Source: VYFG01 sp965204165 (GTDB lineage: Bacteria > Pseudomonadota > Gammaproteobacteria > Arenicellales > Poriferihabitantaceae). Taken from it: a DNA stretch of 64,000 nt. The DNA is taken from positions 3,844,001 through 3,908,000 of the forward strand of contig OZ241969.1 in NCBI GenBank assembly GCA_965204165.1. The letters are read 5' to 3'. The translations under genes were made by a program, and so were the position numbers. Shown piece after piece: positions 45,953 to 55,505 of the stretch (positions are counted from its first letter, which is position 1; each line of letters starts with the position of its first letter). The notes beneath the pieces are model-generated. The model saw only the letters and a list, made by a program, of their open reading frames with translations. It was not told the DNA's origin and did no database searches.

Positions 45953-46172
45953 GTTACACTCGATTCCTGTTGTCACTAGTGATTCAAACCGCACCGCAGG
46001 GAAGTCAGGAACCCGCCTGCGGACAGGGTTGTATCTGGAGCCATTGTACCCATTATCAAGCGGGTAAAAAAGTGACAAATGCACCCTGGGGCCGGCTGGC
46101 GCGGTGCAGTCCCCGCCGCCGTTACGGCGCTTTCCCGGCAGTAACCCCGCAACCAGTATTCCAGAGAATTCC

Positions 46173-46445
46173 ATGAGCAGAACCGTCAAATGCGCCGTCC
46201 TGGGAATCGAGGCGGAAGGTCTTGACAAGCCGCCCTATCCCGGGGAACTCGGCCGGAGAATCTACGAAAACGTTTCCGCCGAGGGATGGAATCAGTGGCT
46301 TCAGCGGCTGGTGACGATCATCAACGAGGAGCAGCTGAATTCCGCGGACCCGGCCTGCCAGGAACGCATCGAAAGACACATGGTCGGTTTCCTGTTCCGG
46401 GAGGGGGACTACGGTCACGCACCTGCAGGATTTCACCGCCGCTAG
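46173..46445 (+). CDS. yggX: Probable Fe(2+)-trafficking protein, YggX family
   Basis: A 90-residue protein matching YggX: SRTVKCAVLGIEAEGLDKPP, YPGELGRRIYENVSAEGWNQ, then INEEQLNSADP and MVGFLF. YggX protects Fe-S clusters and limits iron-driven damage. The single cysteine near position 7 is conserved. Divergent from the A-type Fe-S carrier gene, which fits a shared iron-sulfur theme. Confidence 0.9.
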   Translation: MSRTVKCAVLGIEAEGLDKPPYPGELGRRIYENVSAEGWNQWLQRLVTIINEEQLNSADPACQERIERHMVGFLFREGDYGHAPAGFHRR

Positions 46446-46487
46446 AATGGCGGCCCGCCGGGACGGGCCCGGCATTCAGGGCGCCGG

Positions 46488-47270
46488 TCAGGCGGCAGCC
46501 GGGCGGGCTGCGGAAAACAGGCGGAAAAAGTTCTCCGTGGTCACCCCGGCAATATCCTCGAGCGATTTGCCCCGCAGGTCGGCGATGCATTCGGCCGTAT
46601 GCCTGACGTAGGAGGGTTCGTTGGTCTTGCCGCGCTTCGGCACCGGCGCCAGGTAGGGCGCGTCCGTTTCCACCAGCATCCGGTCCAGCGGCACTTTGCG
46701 TGCAACCTCACGCAGCGACTCGGCGCTGCGGAAGGTGACGATGCCGGAAAACGAGATATAGAGGCCAATGTCAAGGGCCCGGCGTGCCATCGACCAGTCC
46801 CCGGAGAAGCAGTGCATCACACCGCCGGCCTCCCCGGCGCCCAGATCGCGCAGCATGTCCATGGTGTCCACCGGCGCCTCCCGGGAATGCACGATCAATG
46901 GTTTGCCGCAGGCCTTGGCCGCCTCGATATGACGGGCGAATCTCCGCCGTTGCCATTCGGGGCGGTCATCCTGGTGGAAATAATCCAGCCCGGTCTCGCC
47001 GATGGCCACCACCCTGTCATCGTCCGCCAGCGCCACCAGCCGGCCCACTTCCGGATCCTCTCCTTCGGTGGTGCAGGGATGGACGCCGACCGAGGCAAAT
47101 ATATGGGTGTTCTCGCGGGCCAGGCCCAGCACCTGGTGCAGGTCCTCAAGGTTCACGCATACGCAGAGCATATGTCCGACTCCGTTTTCCGCCGCACGGG
47201 CCAGCAACCCGGCCATGTCCCCGGCCAACGGTTCGAAATTGATATGACAGTGGGAATCTACCAGTTGCAT
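46488..47270 (-). CDS. tatD: TatD-family metal-dependent DNase
   Basis: A TIM-barrel hydrolase of about 260 residues from the start at 47270. Metal ligands: LVDSHCHINF, GETGLDYFH, VHSREAP and HCFSGDW, and the late ETDAPYLAP. TatD enzymes act as 3'-5' exonucleases and in DNA quality control. It closes the tmk-holB-tatD run; a pilZ gene often found before it is absent. Confidence 0.92.
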   Translation of the reverse strand: MQLVDSHCHINFEPLAGDMAGLLARAAENGVGHMLCVCVNLEDLHQVLGLARENTHIFASVGVHPCTTEGEDPEVGRLVALADDDRVVAIGETGLDYFHQDDRPEWQRRRFARHIEAAKACGKPLIVHSREAPVDTMDMLRDLGAGEAGGVMHCFSGDWSMARRALDIGLYISFSGIVTFRSAESLREVARKVPLDRMLVETDAPYLAPVPKRGKTNEPSYVRHTAECIADLRGKSLEDIAGVTTENFFRLFSAARPAAA

Positions 47271-47370
47271 AGGGGCATTCCTGTTCGGGCCAGTGAAGCC
47301 GGATGATCCTCCATGACCGTCCCGGGGTGTCACGGGTGGTGTCGGTACGTTGGCGCCTGCTGCCGGTCAG

Positions 47371-48423
47371 TCAATCCCCGGGCAGGGCCGCTTCACCCAG
47401 CGCAACGAGAATTTCCTCCAGGGCGAGCCTCAGGTTCAACTGGTCCCGGGCAATGCGCCGATAGAATCCGATTTTATCATAGAGCGCGAACAGGGCCCCC
47501 GGGGAAATGGACGGACAGCCCGCTCCCCCGCGTTCCGGAACGCCCCAGGGCGCGTCGCCACCGGCCGTCTGCCATCGAATCAACTGGCCGGTCAAACGCT
47601 GCAGCCAGCCGAGCAACGGCAACGGATCCTGTTTCGCCAGGGATTCCGCCAGCGCGACGGGGTCCCCCTTCCCCGAGCACAGGTCCCTGAGCGAACCGAG
47701 GTTGGCGGCCTGCCAGAAGAGCGTTCCGCTTTCCAGGTCGGCCAGAATGTCCAGTGGCCCCATCCCGGAGGAGACGGAATCCCGGATCATTGGATCATCG
47801 GCATCCGTCTCGCCCCGCAACCACTCAATGGATGACTCCGCGGTCGGTCCGGTGAGCGTTTCCACCACGCAGCGGCTGCGGATGGTGGGCAGGAGGGATC
47901 CCGGCTGGTCCGTCACCAGCACGAAGCGGGCACCCGGCGGCGGTTCCTCCAGCAGTTTCAGCAGGGCATTGGATGCGTTGACGTTCATCCGGTCCGAGGG
48001 CACCAACAGGGCCACCCGGCCGGATGCGGAATGGGAGGACTGGTAGAACCGGTCGATCAGCAATCGGATCTTCTCCACCGTAATCACCCTCGACGGCCCG
48101 CCGCGGCCCTCCCTTCCCGGCCTGTCCGGGTAACGCGCCGCATAGGCGGACAGCAGGTCCAACCTGCAGGATTCGCGCTCGTGCTCGGTGATCAGCACAT
48201 GAAAGTCGGGATGGGAGCCGGCGGCAAACAGGCGGCAGTCCCGGCACCGGCCGCAGGGCAGTTCTCCAGGCTCCGGGCACAGCAGTCGCTGTGCCAGCAT
48301 GGCGGCGAACTCGCGTTTTCCGATACCGGAAGTTCCCGCCAGCACCAGGCCCTGGTGAAATACCGGAACGTCGGTGAAAAACCTCGGCCACTGCGGCACC
48401 AGCCAGGGATACAGGGGGTCCAT
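47371..48423 (-). CDS. holB: DNA polymerase III delta' subunit
   Basis: A 350-residue clamp-loader subunit. P-loop-like AGTSGIGKREFAAMLAQ, zinc module CGRCRDCRLF, KLLEEPPPGARFVLVTDQPG and the SRC arginine-finger motif (TIRSRC). It begins one base after tmk ends. Confidence 0.92.
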   Translation of the reverse strand: MDPLYPWLVPQWPRFFTDVPVFHQGLVLAGTSGIGKREFAAMLAQRLLCPEPGELPCGRCRDCRLFAAGSHPDFHVLITEHERESCRLDLLSAYAARYPDRPGREGRGGPSRVITVEKIRLLIDRFYQSSHSASGRVALLVPSDRMNVNASNALLKLLEEPPPGARFVLVTDQPGSLLPTIRSRCVVETLTGPTAESSIEWLRGETDADDPMIRDSVSSGMGPLDILADLESGTLFWQAANLGSLRDLCSGKGDPVALAESLAKQDPLPLLGWLQRLTGQLIRWQTAGGDAPWGVPERGGAGCPSISPGALFALYDKIGFYRRIARDQLNLRLALEEILVALGEAALPGD

Positions 48424-48424
48424 C

Positions 48425-49081
48425 TCAGTGTCCGCCGCGTGCGGTCAGAAAATCCTGCAGCAAATTCGAGATCTCCTGCTGCACCGCCGCCACGCTGCCC
48501 CCGGCATCCACCACGCGCATCCGGTCCGCATACCTGGCGGCACGGTCCAGATAGCACTCGCGAACCGCACGCTTGAACGCCATGGCCTCGTCCTCGAACC
48601 GGTCCGTGGCCCCTCCCCGGCGGCCACTTCTTGCCATACCCGCTTCCGGCGGCAAGTCCAGCACCAGGGTCAGGTCCGGGGTGAGTCCTTCCTGGACCCA
48701 TTGCTCCAATACCTCGATACGGCCCGCATCGATGCCCCTGCCCGCACCCTGGTAGGCGTAGGTGGCATCGGTGAAACGGTCCGAGATCACCCAGCGGCCG
48801 GACTCCAGGGCCGGCAGGATCCGTTCTTCCAGGTGCTGGCGACGGGCGGCAAACACCAGCATCAGTTCGCTGTGCGCGCTGATATCCAGCGCCGTTTCCC
48901 GCACAAGCAGGTCCCGCAGCCGTTCGCCCAGACCTGTCCCGCCGGGCTCCCTGGTCCGCACCACCTCGATGCCGCGGCCGGCGAGCCACTGCTCGATGAA
49001 ACCCATCTGCGTGGTCTTGCCGGCGCCGTCCACGCCCTCCACCGTGATGAAGGCTCCGCGCCGACCGGATGTCTCGTTCAT
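48425..49081 (-). CDS. tmk: Thymidylate kinase
   Basis: A 218-residue dTMP kinase. P-loop VEGVDGAGKTTQM, REPGGTGLGERLRD and ISDRFTDATYAYQGAGRG. The lid region RSGRRGGATDRFE is arginine-rich, as in the E. coli-type enzymes. Overlaps mltG by four bases. Confidence 0.95.
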   Translation of the reverse strand: MNETSGRRGAFITVEGVDGAGKTTQMGFIEQWLAGRGIEVVRTREPGGTGLGERLRDLLVRETALDISAHSELMLVFAARRQHLEERILPALESGRWVISDRFTDATYAYQGAGRGIDAGRIEVLEQWVQEGLTPDLTLVLDLPPEAGMARSGRRGGATDRFEDEAMAFKRAVRECYLDRAARYADRMRVVDAGGSVAAVQQEISNLLQDFLTARGGH

Positions 49082-50088
49082 TGCTTCTTCCCGAGGATGT
49101 ACTTGCGCACCGCACGGTTGTGTTCTTCGAGAGTGCGGGAAAAATGATGCCTCCCGCCACCCTTTGCCACGAAATAGTACGCTTCGGTTTCCGCCGGCTT
49201 GACCGCCGCCATCAGGGAATCCATGCCAGGCAGGCTGATCGGGGTGGGCGTCAGGCCCGCCCGGGTGTAGGTGTTGTAGGGGGTATCGGTTTTCAGGTGC
49301 TTGCGGGTGATGTTGCCGTCAAAGGCATCACCGACCCCGTAGATCACCGTGGGGTCGGTCTGCAGGCGCATCCCCTTGCGCAGCCGGTTGAACAGCACCC
49401 CGGCAATGGTAGGCTGCTCATCCCGGTCCTGGGTTTCCTTCTCGATGATGGACGCCACGATCAGCGCCTCATAGGGATCGTCCAGCGGCAGATCCGGTGA
49501 TCGCTGCGCCCAGACTTGCCTGAGCCTGAACTGCATCAGTTCAAACGCCTTGCGATAGATGTCCAGGTCCGGATCCCCCTTTCGATAATAGTAGGTGTCC
49601 GGGTAGAACTGGCCTTCCGGATGCAGGTCCGGATACCCCAGCGCCTCCATGATCCTGTCGTCGCTCCACTCCCGGGTGTCCGGGCGAAGTCCCTCGGCGG
49701 TGCCGAGGACCTCCCGCATCATGCGAAAGGTCCAGCCCTCCACGATGGTCACGCCCACATCCACCTGCCCCCGGCCGCTGACGATCCGCTCGAGAAATTC
49801 GGTCAGCGCCATCGTGCGGGGAAAGTCGTATTCCCCGGCCATGATCGGCTTGTTGCCATGTTGCCGTGCCAGGATTCTCAGACTCCAGGGCTCCGGGGTG
49901 ATTCCCGAATCCGTCAGACGCCGGGAGATGCCGTTCAGGGTTTCGCCCCGTGCGACAACGAAGGTTCCCTCGCCGAATTCGAACGGTTTGCTCACCGCTT
50001 CCACGTAATAGAACCAGGACCCGCCAAGAACCACTCCGGCGGCGACCACCAGGAGAGCGAGAAAGCGTATGAGACTGTTTCTGAACAA
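49078..50088 (-). CDS. mltG: Endolytic transglycosylase MltG
   Basis: A 336-residue YceG-family protein with an N-terminal membrane anchor (FLALLVVAAGVVLGGSWFYY). The catalytic glutamate region is IVASIIEKETQDRDEQPTIA, then FNRLRKGMRLQTDPTVIYG. It cuts nascent peptidoglycan glycan strands. It follows fabF directly; pabC, often between them, is absent. Confidence 0.93.
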   Translation of the reverse strand: MFRNSLIRFLALLVVAAGVVLGGSWFYYVEAVSKPFEFGEGTFVVARGETLNGISRRLTDSGITPEPWSLRILARQHGNKPIMAGEYDFPRTMALTEFLERIVSGRGQVDVGVTIVEGWTFRMMREVLGTAEGLRPDTREWSDDRIMEALGYPDLHPEGQFYPDTYYYRKGDPDLDIYRKAFELMQFRLRQVWAQRSPDLPLDDPYEALIVASIIEKETQDRDEQPTIAGVLFNRLRKGMRLQTDPTVIYGVGDAFDGNITRKHLKTDTPYNTYTRAGLTPTPISLPGMDSLMAAVKPAETEAYYFVAKGGGRHHFSRTLEEHNRAVRKYILGKKQ

Positions 50089-50114
50089 TGGGCGCTACCG
50101 TCCCGTCACGGCTT

Positions 50115-51353
50115 TCAGATCCGCCTGAATATCAGGGTACCGTTGGTGCCGCCGAAACCAAACGAATTGGACAGCGCCACATCAATGGCGGCTTCCCGCG
50201 CGGTACCCGGAACGTAATCCAGATCACACTCGGGATCGGGATCCACCAGATTGATGGTGGGGGGAATGCTCTGCTGGAAGATGCTGAGAACAGTCATCAC
50301 CGCTTCCACCCCGCCGGCAGCGCCCAGCAGATGGCCGATCATGGACTTGTTGGAACTGATCGCAAGTTTGCCGGCATGGTCCCCGAAGCTGCGCTTGAGC
50401 GCCCGCGTCTCCGCGACGTCCCCGAGGGGTGTGGACGTTCCATGGGCATTGATGTAGTCGATCTGATCCGGGTTGAGACCGGCGTTGCGCATGGCACCAT
50501 TCATGCAGTTCGAGGCGCCTTCCCCCCCGGGTGACGGACCGGTCATGTGATAGGCGTCCCCACTCAGGCCGAATCCGACCAGTTCGGCATAGATCCGGGC
50601 ACCCCGGCGGCGCGCGTGCCCGTATTCCTCGAGCAGCAGGATGCCCGCCCCCTCGCCCATCACGAAACCGTCCCGGCCGGTGTCCCAGGGGCGGCTGGCG
50701 CCCGCCGGATCGTCATTGCGCCGGCTCAGGGCCCGCGCCGCGCCGAAGCCGGCGAGCGAGGTCGGGGAGATCGGGGCCTCGGAGCCGCCCGCGATCATCA
50801 CATCCGCGTCGCCGTACTCGATCAGCCTGCCGGCCTCACCGATTGCGTGGGTTCCGGTACTGCAGGCAGTGACCATGGAGAGGTTCGGACCCTTGAGGCC
50901 GTACATGATCGACAGGTTGCCCGAAACCATGTTGATGATGGTCATCGGGATGTAAAACGGCGATACCCGGCGAAATCCCCGTTCCTGGTAGACCAGGGTG
51001 GTATTCTCGATATTGGCGATCCCCCCGATGCCGGAACCGATATACACGCCGATCCGTTCCGCATTGTCTTCCGTCACCTCCAGCCCGGAATCCATCAGCG
51101 CCTGCACCCCCGCGCTGATGCCAAGCTGCATGAAACGATCCATCTTGCGGGCATCCTTCTCCGGCATGTATTGCACGGGATCGAATTCCCTGACCTCGCC
51201 GACGATGGTGCAGGGGAGTCCCGCCGGGTCAAAGGCCGTAACCGTATCGATGCCGCAAACACCATCCAGCATCGACTGCCAACTTGAGTCCACATCCACG
51301 CCAACCGGCGTGATGGCACCCAACCCCGTCACAACGACACGTCTTTTACTCAT
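50115..51353 (-). CDS. fabF: Beta-ketoacyl-ACP synthase II
   Basis: A 412-residue condensing enzyme of type II fatty-acid synthesis. Cys-His-His triad: TACSTGTHAIGEA, INAHGTSTPLGD and ISSNKSMIGHLLGAAG. It is separated from acpP by a strong terminator, so it probably has its own promoter or relies on read-through; a GGTATACGGTATACGGTAC direct repeat lies 70-90 bp upstream. Confidence 0.95.
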   Translation of the reverse strand: MSKRRVVVTGLGAITPVGVDVDSSWQSMLDGVCGIDTVTAFDPAGLPCTIVGEVREFDPVQYMPEKDARKMDRFMQLGISAGVQALMDSGLEVTEDNAERIGVYIGSGIGGIANIENTTLVYQERGFRRVSPFYIPMTIINMVSGNLSIMYGLKGPNLSMVTACSTGTHAIGEAGRLIEYGDADVMIAGGSEAPISPTSLAGFGAARALSRRNDDPAGASRPWDTGRDGFVMGEGAGILLLEEYGHARRRGARIYAELVGFGLSGDAYHMTGPSPGGEGASNCMNGAMRNAGLNPDQIDYINAHGTSTPLGDVAETRALKRSFGDHAGKLAISSNKSMIGHLLGAAGGVEAVMTVLSIFQQSIPPTINLVDPDPECDLDYVPGTAREAAIDVALSNSFGFGGTNGTLIFRRI

Positions 51354-51491
51354 CTTGATTTTGCAGTTTCCACGTTGACGATGTCATCCACATCAGTAGC
51401 TTAACCTATCCGGAACGACGGCCCGGTATACGGTATACGGTACCCGCCCAGATCCCGCCAGGGGACCGGATCACGGTAAATTCCGAAATGA

Positions 51492-51516
51492 AAACGCCGT
51501 CGGAACGACGGCGTTT
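51492..51516 (-). terminator. Rho-independent terminator after acpP
   Basis: Perfect 10-bp stem AAACGCCGTC/GACGGCGTTT with a 5-base loop and a T-rich tail (TTTTCATTT) on the minus strand. It lies 150 bp downstream of acpP and 140 bp before fabF. Confidence 0.8.
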
Positions 51517-51666
51517 CATGCTCCTGAGAAGCCCCATTCCGAGCATCCAAGAAATCGGTTACCGCAGGGCGGTCAGCAACCTCGGGAGCCCGGGATGCCC
51601 CACCCCGGACAGCATGAACCGGCTTCGCGGACAGGCCGCCATGAAAGGCAGGACAAATCCTGAACG

Positions 51667-51906
51667 TCAGACGCTGACGTTCTTCTCGATATAGTCGATG
51701 ACATCCTTGACTTTCACGATGGTCTCTGCCTTGTCGTCGGGAATTTCGGTATCGAACTCCTCTTCCAGGGCCATGACAAGTTCCACGGTATCCAGCGAAT
51801 CCGCACCCAGGTCATCAACGAAGGATGCGTCCATGGTGACCTGATCCTCGTTGACACCGAGCTGTTCTACAACGACTTTCGTTACACGCTCTACAATTGT
51901 GCTCAT
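51667..51906 (-). CDS. acpP: Acyl carrier protein
   Basis: A 79-residue acidic carrier. The phosphopantetheine serine is in DLGADSLDTVELVMALEEEF. Typical length and helical pattern. Downstream of fabG in the fatty-acid cluster. Confidence 0.97.
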   Translation of the reverse strand: MSTIVERVTKVVVEQLGVNEDQVTMDASFVDDLGADSLDTVELVMALEEEFDTEIPDDKAETIVKVKDVIDYIEKNVSV

Positions 51907-52192
51907 TCGAATAATGTTCTCCAGTGAATGATATGTAAATTATCCGGGTGGGATTCTCGGCGGCACCCCGGGCCGGGCCGCCGCAAGATTTCCGCCTTCA
52001 CAGAGTGCCCAGAAAGGCGGAATCAACTCAGCCCCGTTATCGATTTTTGGATGGACGGATATTAAACAATCAGTTTCTTCAAGTCTATCGGCACGGGGGA
52101 AATTCGGCGCCGGTCCAGGCGTCAATCCGGGCGGGCCCTGCACTCCCATTGCCGGGTTTGCGGGACCATTGCACGCTTTCCCGGAAATCCGG
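51907..52192. other. Gap between fabG and acpP
   Basis: 286 bp with no gene; AT-rich patches at 51910-51945 and 52060-52085 probably hold a separate acpP promoter. No convincing -35/-10 pair was identified. Confidence 0.4.
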
Positions 52193-52951
52193 TCAGGGCA
52201 TGTACATCCCGCCGTTGACGTGAATGGTGGTGCCGGTGATGTAGTCCGCCATGGGTGATGACAGGAAAACCACTGCCTGGGCGATGTCTTCCGGTAATCC
52301 GAGACGGCCCATTGGAACGCGCTCGAGAATGGCGGATTTCTGGTCTTCGCTCAACACGCCGGTCATATCGGTGGCGATGAAGCCGGGTGCGATGACGTTG
52401 ACCGTGATGCCGCGACCGGCCACTTCCTGGGCCAGGGACTTTGTGAAGCCCTGCAGGCCCGCCTTGGCGGCACCGTAATTTGCCTGGCCCGGGTTCCCGG
52501 TAGCACCCACCACGGATGCAATGCTGATGATGCGCCCGGCCCTGGCGCGGACCATGCCCCGCAGGCAGGCCCTGCTCATACGGTAGGCGGACTTCAGATT
52601 GGTGTCCAGCACGGCGTCCCACTCCTCCTCCTTCATGCGCAGCATCAGGTTGTCGCGGGTGATGCCGGCATTGTTGACCAGTACGCCGGGCGCGCCGTAT
52701 TCGTCGGTGACCGCCGTGACAGCGGCCTCCACGGAATCATTGTCGGTGACGTCGAGCACGAGGCCCCGGCCCGTGATGCCCGCTTCGGCGAGTTCGGTGC
52801 TGATGGAACCGGCGCCGCCCTCCGTGGTCGAGGTGCCGATCACCGTTCCGCCCCTCTCGCCCAATGCCAGTGCAATGGCCCGCCCGATTCCCCGGCTGGC
52901 GCCGGTGACCAGGCAAACCCGTTCCTGCAACATCCGATTCAGATCGCTCAT
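52193..52951 (-). CDS. fabG: 3-oxoacyl-ACP reductase
   Basis: A 252-residue NADPH-dependent short-chain dehydrogenase. TGASRGIGRAIALAL cofactor motif, VNNAGITRDN, catalytic Ser in SIASVVGATGNPGQ and YGAAKAG for Y-x-x-x-K; IAPGFIATDMT follows. Only 41 bp separate it from fabH, where fabD normally lies. Confidence 0.95.
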   Translation of the reverse strand: MSDLNRMLQERVCLVTGASRGIGRAIALALGERGGTVIGTSTTEGGAGSISTELAEAGITGRGLVLDVTDNDSVEAAVTAVTDEYGAPGVLVNNAGITRDNLMLRMKEEEWDAVLDTNLKSAYRMSRACLRGMVRARAGRIISIASVVGATGNPGQANYGAAKAGLQGFTKSLAQEVAGRGITVNVIAPGFIATDMTGVLSEDQKSAILERVPMGRLGLPEDIAQAVVFLSSPMADYITGTTIHVNGGMYMP

Positions 52952-52992
52952 ACGTACATCACCTCAGGTCGGTTCCGGGTCCCCCGCACCGG

Positions 52993-53964
52993 TCACAGTG
53001 TCAGCAATGCGGAACCCCAGGTAAATCCCCCGCCGAATCCTTCCATCAGAACGGTATCCCCGGTCCGGATCTTGCCGTTCCGGATGGATTCATCCAGCGC
53101 CAGCGGCACCGACGCGGCGGAGGTGTTGCCGTGGTGGTTCACCGTGACGATGACACGGTCCGCGGGGAACCCCGTGCGCTTGCCCACCGCATTGATGATC
53201 CGCACATTCGCCTGATGGGGAATCAGCCAGTCCACATCGTCCCGGCCGATGCCGTTGGCCTCCAGCGTCTCATCCACCAGTGCGCTCATGGCGGTCACCG
53301 CCCAGCGAAAAACGTCGTTGCCGGCCATGGTGGTGTAGGCCGTGCCGCTTTTCACTGCCTCGTAGTTGCGCGAAACGCCTGTAGGGACGCACAGAAGGTC
53401 CTTGTAGGCGCCGTCACTGTGCAGGTGCGTGGAATGGATGCCCGGCCTGTCATCGTCCTGCAGAACCACTGCTCCGCCACCGTCCCCGAACAGGATGCAG
53501 GTGCCGCGATCGGTCCAGTCGATGATCCGGGAAAAGGTCTCCGCCCCGACAACCAGCGCACAGCGCGCCCCCTGCGTTCGAATAAACCGGTTGGCTACGT
53601 CCAGGGCAAATATGAAACCCGCGCATACGGCCTGCACATCGAAAGCCGGGCATCCCCGGATCCCCAGCCGCTGCTGGAGCAGGCAGGCGGTGCTGGGAAA
53701 TACCTGGTCCGGCGTGGTGGTGGCGACCACGATCAGGTCGACCTGCCCGGGAGAAACACCCGCGACGTGCAGCGCTTCCCGGGCGGCCTTTTCCGCCAGG
53801 TCACAGGTGAACTCGTCATCCGCGGCAATCCGGCGCTCGGAGATTCCGGTACGGGCCATGATCCATTCGTGGCTGGTATCCACCATGGATTCCAGGTCGT
53901 GATTGGTCATCACTTTGTCCGGCAGGTAGCTTCCGCTGCCGGTCAGGCGGGCATATCTCATCAC
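52993..53964 (-). CDS. fabH: Beta-ketoacyl-ACP synthase III
   Basis: A 323-residue initiating condensing enzyme. Catalytic Cys in FDVQAVCAGFIFALD, His in WLIPHQANVRI and Asn in VNHHGNTSAAS. Follows plsX closely (11 bp). Confidence 0.95.
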   Translation of the reverse strand: MMRYARLTGSGSYLPDKVMTNHDLESMVDTSHEWIMARTGISERRIAADDEFTCDLAEKAAREALHVAGVSPGQVDLIVVATTTPDQVFPSTACLLQQRLGIRGCPAFDVQAVCAGFIFALDVANRFIRTQGARCALVVGAETFSRIIDWTDRGTCILFGDGGGAVVLQDDDRPGIHSTHLHSDGAYKDLLCVPTGVSRNYEAVKSGTAYTTMAGNDVFRWAVTAMSALVDETLEANGIGRDDVDWLIPHQANVRIINAVGKRTGFPADRVIVTVNHHGNTSAASVPLALDESIRNGKIRTGDTVLMEGFGGGFTWGSALLTL

Positions 53965-53975
53965 GCAAGACTATC

Positions 53976-54971
53976 CTAATCCCGCGCCCCTGTCAGTGAT
54001 TCGGCAATCTGCTTCACCAGATCCTTGCGCACCTCCTCCACCGCCACTTCGATCGCATTGCGGAATCCCACATGATCGGTGCTGCCGTGGGACTTCACCA
54101 CGGTACCGCGCAGGCCCACCAGGCTGGCCCCGTTATAGTGCCGGTGATCGAGCCGGGTTCTCACACGGTCCAGCACCGGGCGGGCGGCAAACGCCGCGGC
54201 CTTGCTTGAAATGTTTTGGCTGAATTCCTCCCTGAGCGTGCCCATGATCATCTGCGCCACACCCTCGCTGGCCTTGAGTGCGATGTTCCCCGTGAATCCG
54301 TCGCAGACGACGAGGTCGGTACTGCCCATGTAGATCTCGTCCGGCTCGACGAAACCACGATAATTCAGGGGGCTTTCCCGGAACAGTTCTGCTGCAGCCT
54401 TCAGGATTTCGCTGCCCTTGACCTCTTCCACGCCGATATTGAGCAGGCCCACCGAGGGATTCTCGGGGCCGCCCAGGCAGCGAATGAGCAGGCTGCCCAT
54501 GAGCCCGAACTGGTAGAGGATCTCGGGTGGACAGTCTATGTTCGCCCCAAGGTCCAGCATGTGGGTGTGGCCATGAAGCTTGGGCAGCGCGGTACAGATC
54601 GCTGGACGCTCGATGCCGGGGATGGTCTTCAGCACGAACCGTGCGGTGGCCATCAGCGCGCCGGTGTTGCCGGAACTGACGCAGGCATTGGCCCTGCCTT
54701 CACTGACGAGATTGATCGCAACCCGCATGGAGGAATCCTTTTTCTTCCGCAGGGCATTGGCCGGCGTGTCATCCATCCCGACCACCTCGCTGGCGGGATG
54801 CACCGTGATCCTGGTGCCGGGATTCCGCCCGAGCCGGGACCTCAATTTGTCCGGATTCCCCACCAGGATCACCTCCAGGTCAGGGATATCCCGGACCGCC
54901 TCTGCACATGCCGGGACCGTGGCATCCATGCCGAGATCCCCGCCCATGGCATCAACGGACAGGGTAATCAT
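53976..54971 (-). CDS. plsX: Phosphate acyltransferase PlsX
   Basis: A 331-residue enzyme making acyl-phosphate for phospholipid synthesis. Starts ITLSVDAMGGDLG, then VHPASEVVGMDDTPANALRK, SSGNTGALMATARFVL and VVCDGFTGNIALKASEG. Between rpmF and fabH as usual. Confidence 0.95.
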   Translation of the reverse strand: MITLSVDAMGGDLGMDATVPACAEAVRDIPDLEVILVGNPDKLRSRLGRNPGTRITVHPASEVVGMDDTPANALRKKKDSSMRVAINLVSEGRANACVSSGNTGALMATARFVLKTIPGIERPAICTALPKLHGHTHMLDLGANIDCPPEILYQFGLMGSLLIRCLGGPENPSVGLLNIGVEEVKGSEILKAAAELFRESPLNYRGFVEPDEIYMGSTDLVVCDGFTGNIALKASEGVAQMIMGTLREEFSQNISSKAAAFAARPVLDRVRTRLDHRHYNGASLVGLRGTVVKSHGSTDHVGFRNAIEVAVEEVRKDLVKQIAESLTGARD

Positions 54972-55025
54972 GGCTGATGACTGCTGTGCAATCGGCCGCC
55001 CCGGACGGGCGGACGAATGCGGGGA

Positions 55026-55208
55026 TCAGTCGTCGGTTCGGCTTTCGACCACCTTGCGTCCGCGGTAGTAACCATCGGGTGTGACATGGTGGCGACGATG
55101 AATCTCGCCGGTCATTTCGTCAACGGACAGGGTCGGGGCCGACAGGCTGTGGTGGGAACGTCGCATGCCGCGCTTCGACGGGGTTTTTCTGTTTTGCTGT
55201 ACAGCCAT
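55026..55208 (-). CDS. rpmF: Ribosomal protein bL32
   Basis: A 60-residue basic ribosomal protein: AVQQNRKTPSKRGMRRSHHS with the HHVTPDGYYRGRKVVE end. It lacks the zinc cysteines, as in other gammaproteobacteria. First gene of the plsX-fab run; the usual upstream yceD (DUF177) gene is not present. Confidence 0.95.
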   Translation of the reverse strand: MAVQQNRKTPSKRGMRRSHHSLSAPTLSVDEMTGEIHRRHHVTPDGYYRGRKVVESRTDD

Positions 55209-55316
55209 GGGTGCCTCTATACTGGACGATGGAAGAAAACCTGGTCAAATGCAACCGACGACGATTACTGTCGGCCGGGACACGGCGCCGACCAGGGTCA
55301 TGCTGAAGGGCGCGGG

Positions 55317-55346
55317 ATTATAGTCCCTTTGGCGAGTCCGGGTCAA
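55317..55346 (-). promoter_or_regulatory. Sigma70 promoter of the rpmF-plsX-fab operon
   Basis: Minus strand TTGACC (55341-55346), 18-bp spacer, perfect TATAAT (55317-55322). The start would fall near 55310, giving a leader of about 100 bases before rpmF. Confidence 0.75.
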
Positions 55347-55449
55347 AAGCAGAGAGCCCGGAGCCAGTCTGCAGTTGGCGGCCCGGCCGGACCGCGAATC
55401 CGCAGGCAGGTTTATCTATCCCGGCATAGAGAAATTTTTGCCCCGATCA

Positions 55450-55478
55450 ATGACACCAATCGCCGGTCAGGATAAAAT
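55450..55478 (+). promoter_or_regulatory. Sigma70 promoter of the DAHP synthase gene
   Basis: ATGACA (55450-55455), 17-bp spacer, TAAAAT (55473-55478), about 27 bp before the GTG start. The transcript would have a very short leader, leaving no room for an attenuator. Confidence 0.6.
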
Positions 55479-55505
55479 GCTCGCCCCCTTTTTCCTTTTC
55501 ACTCT

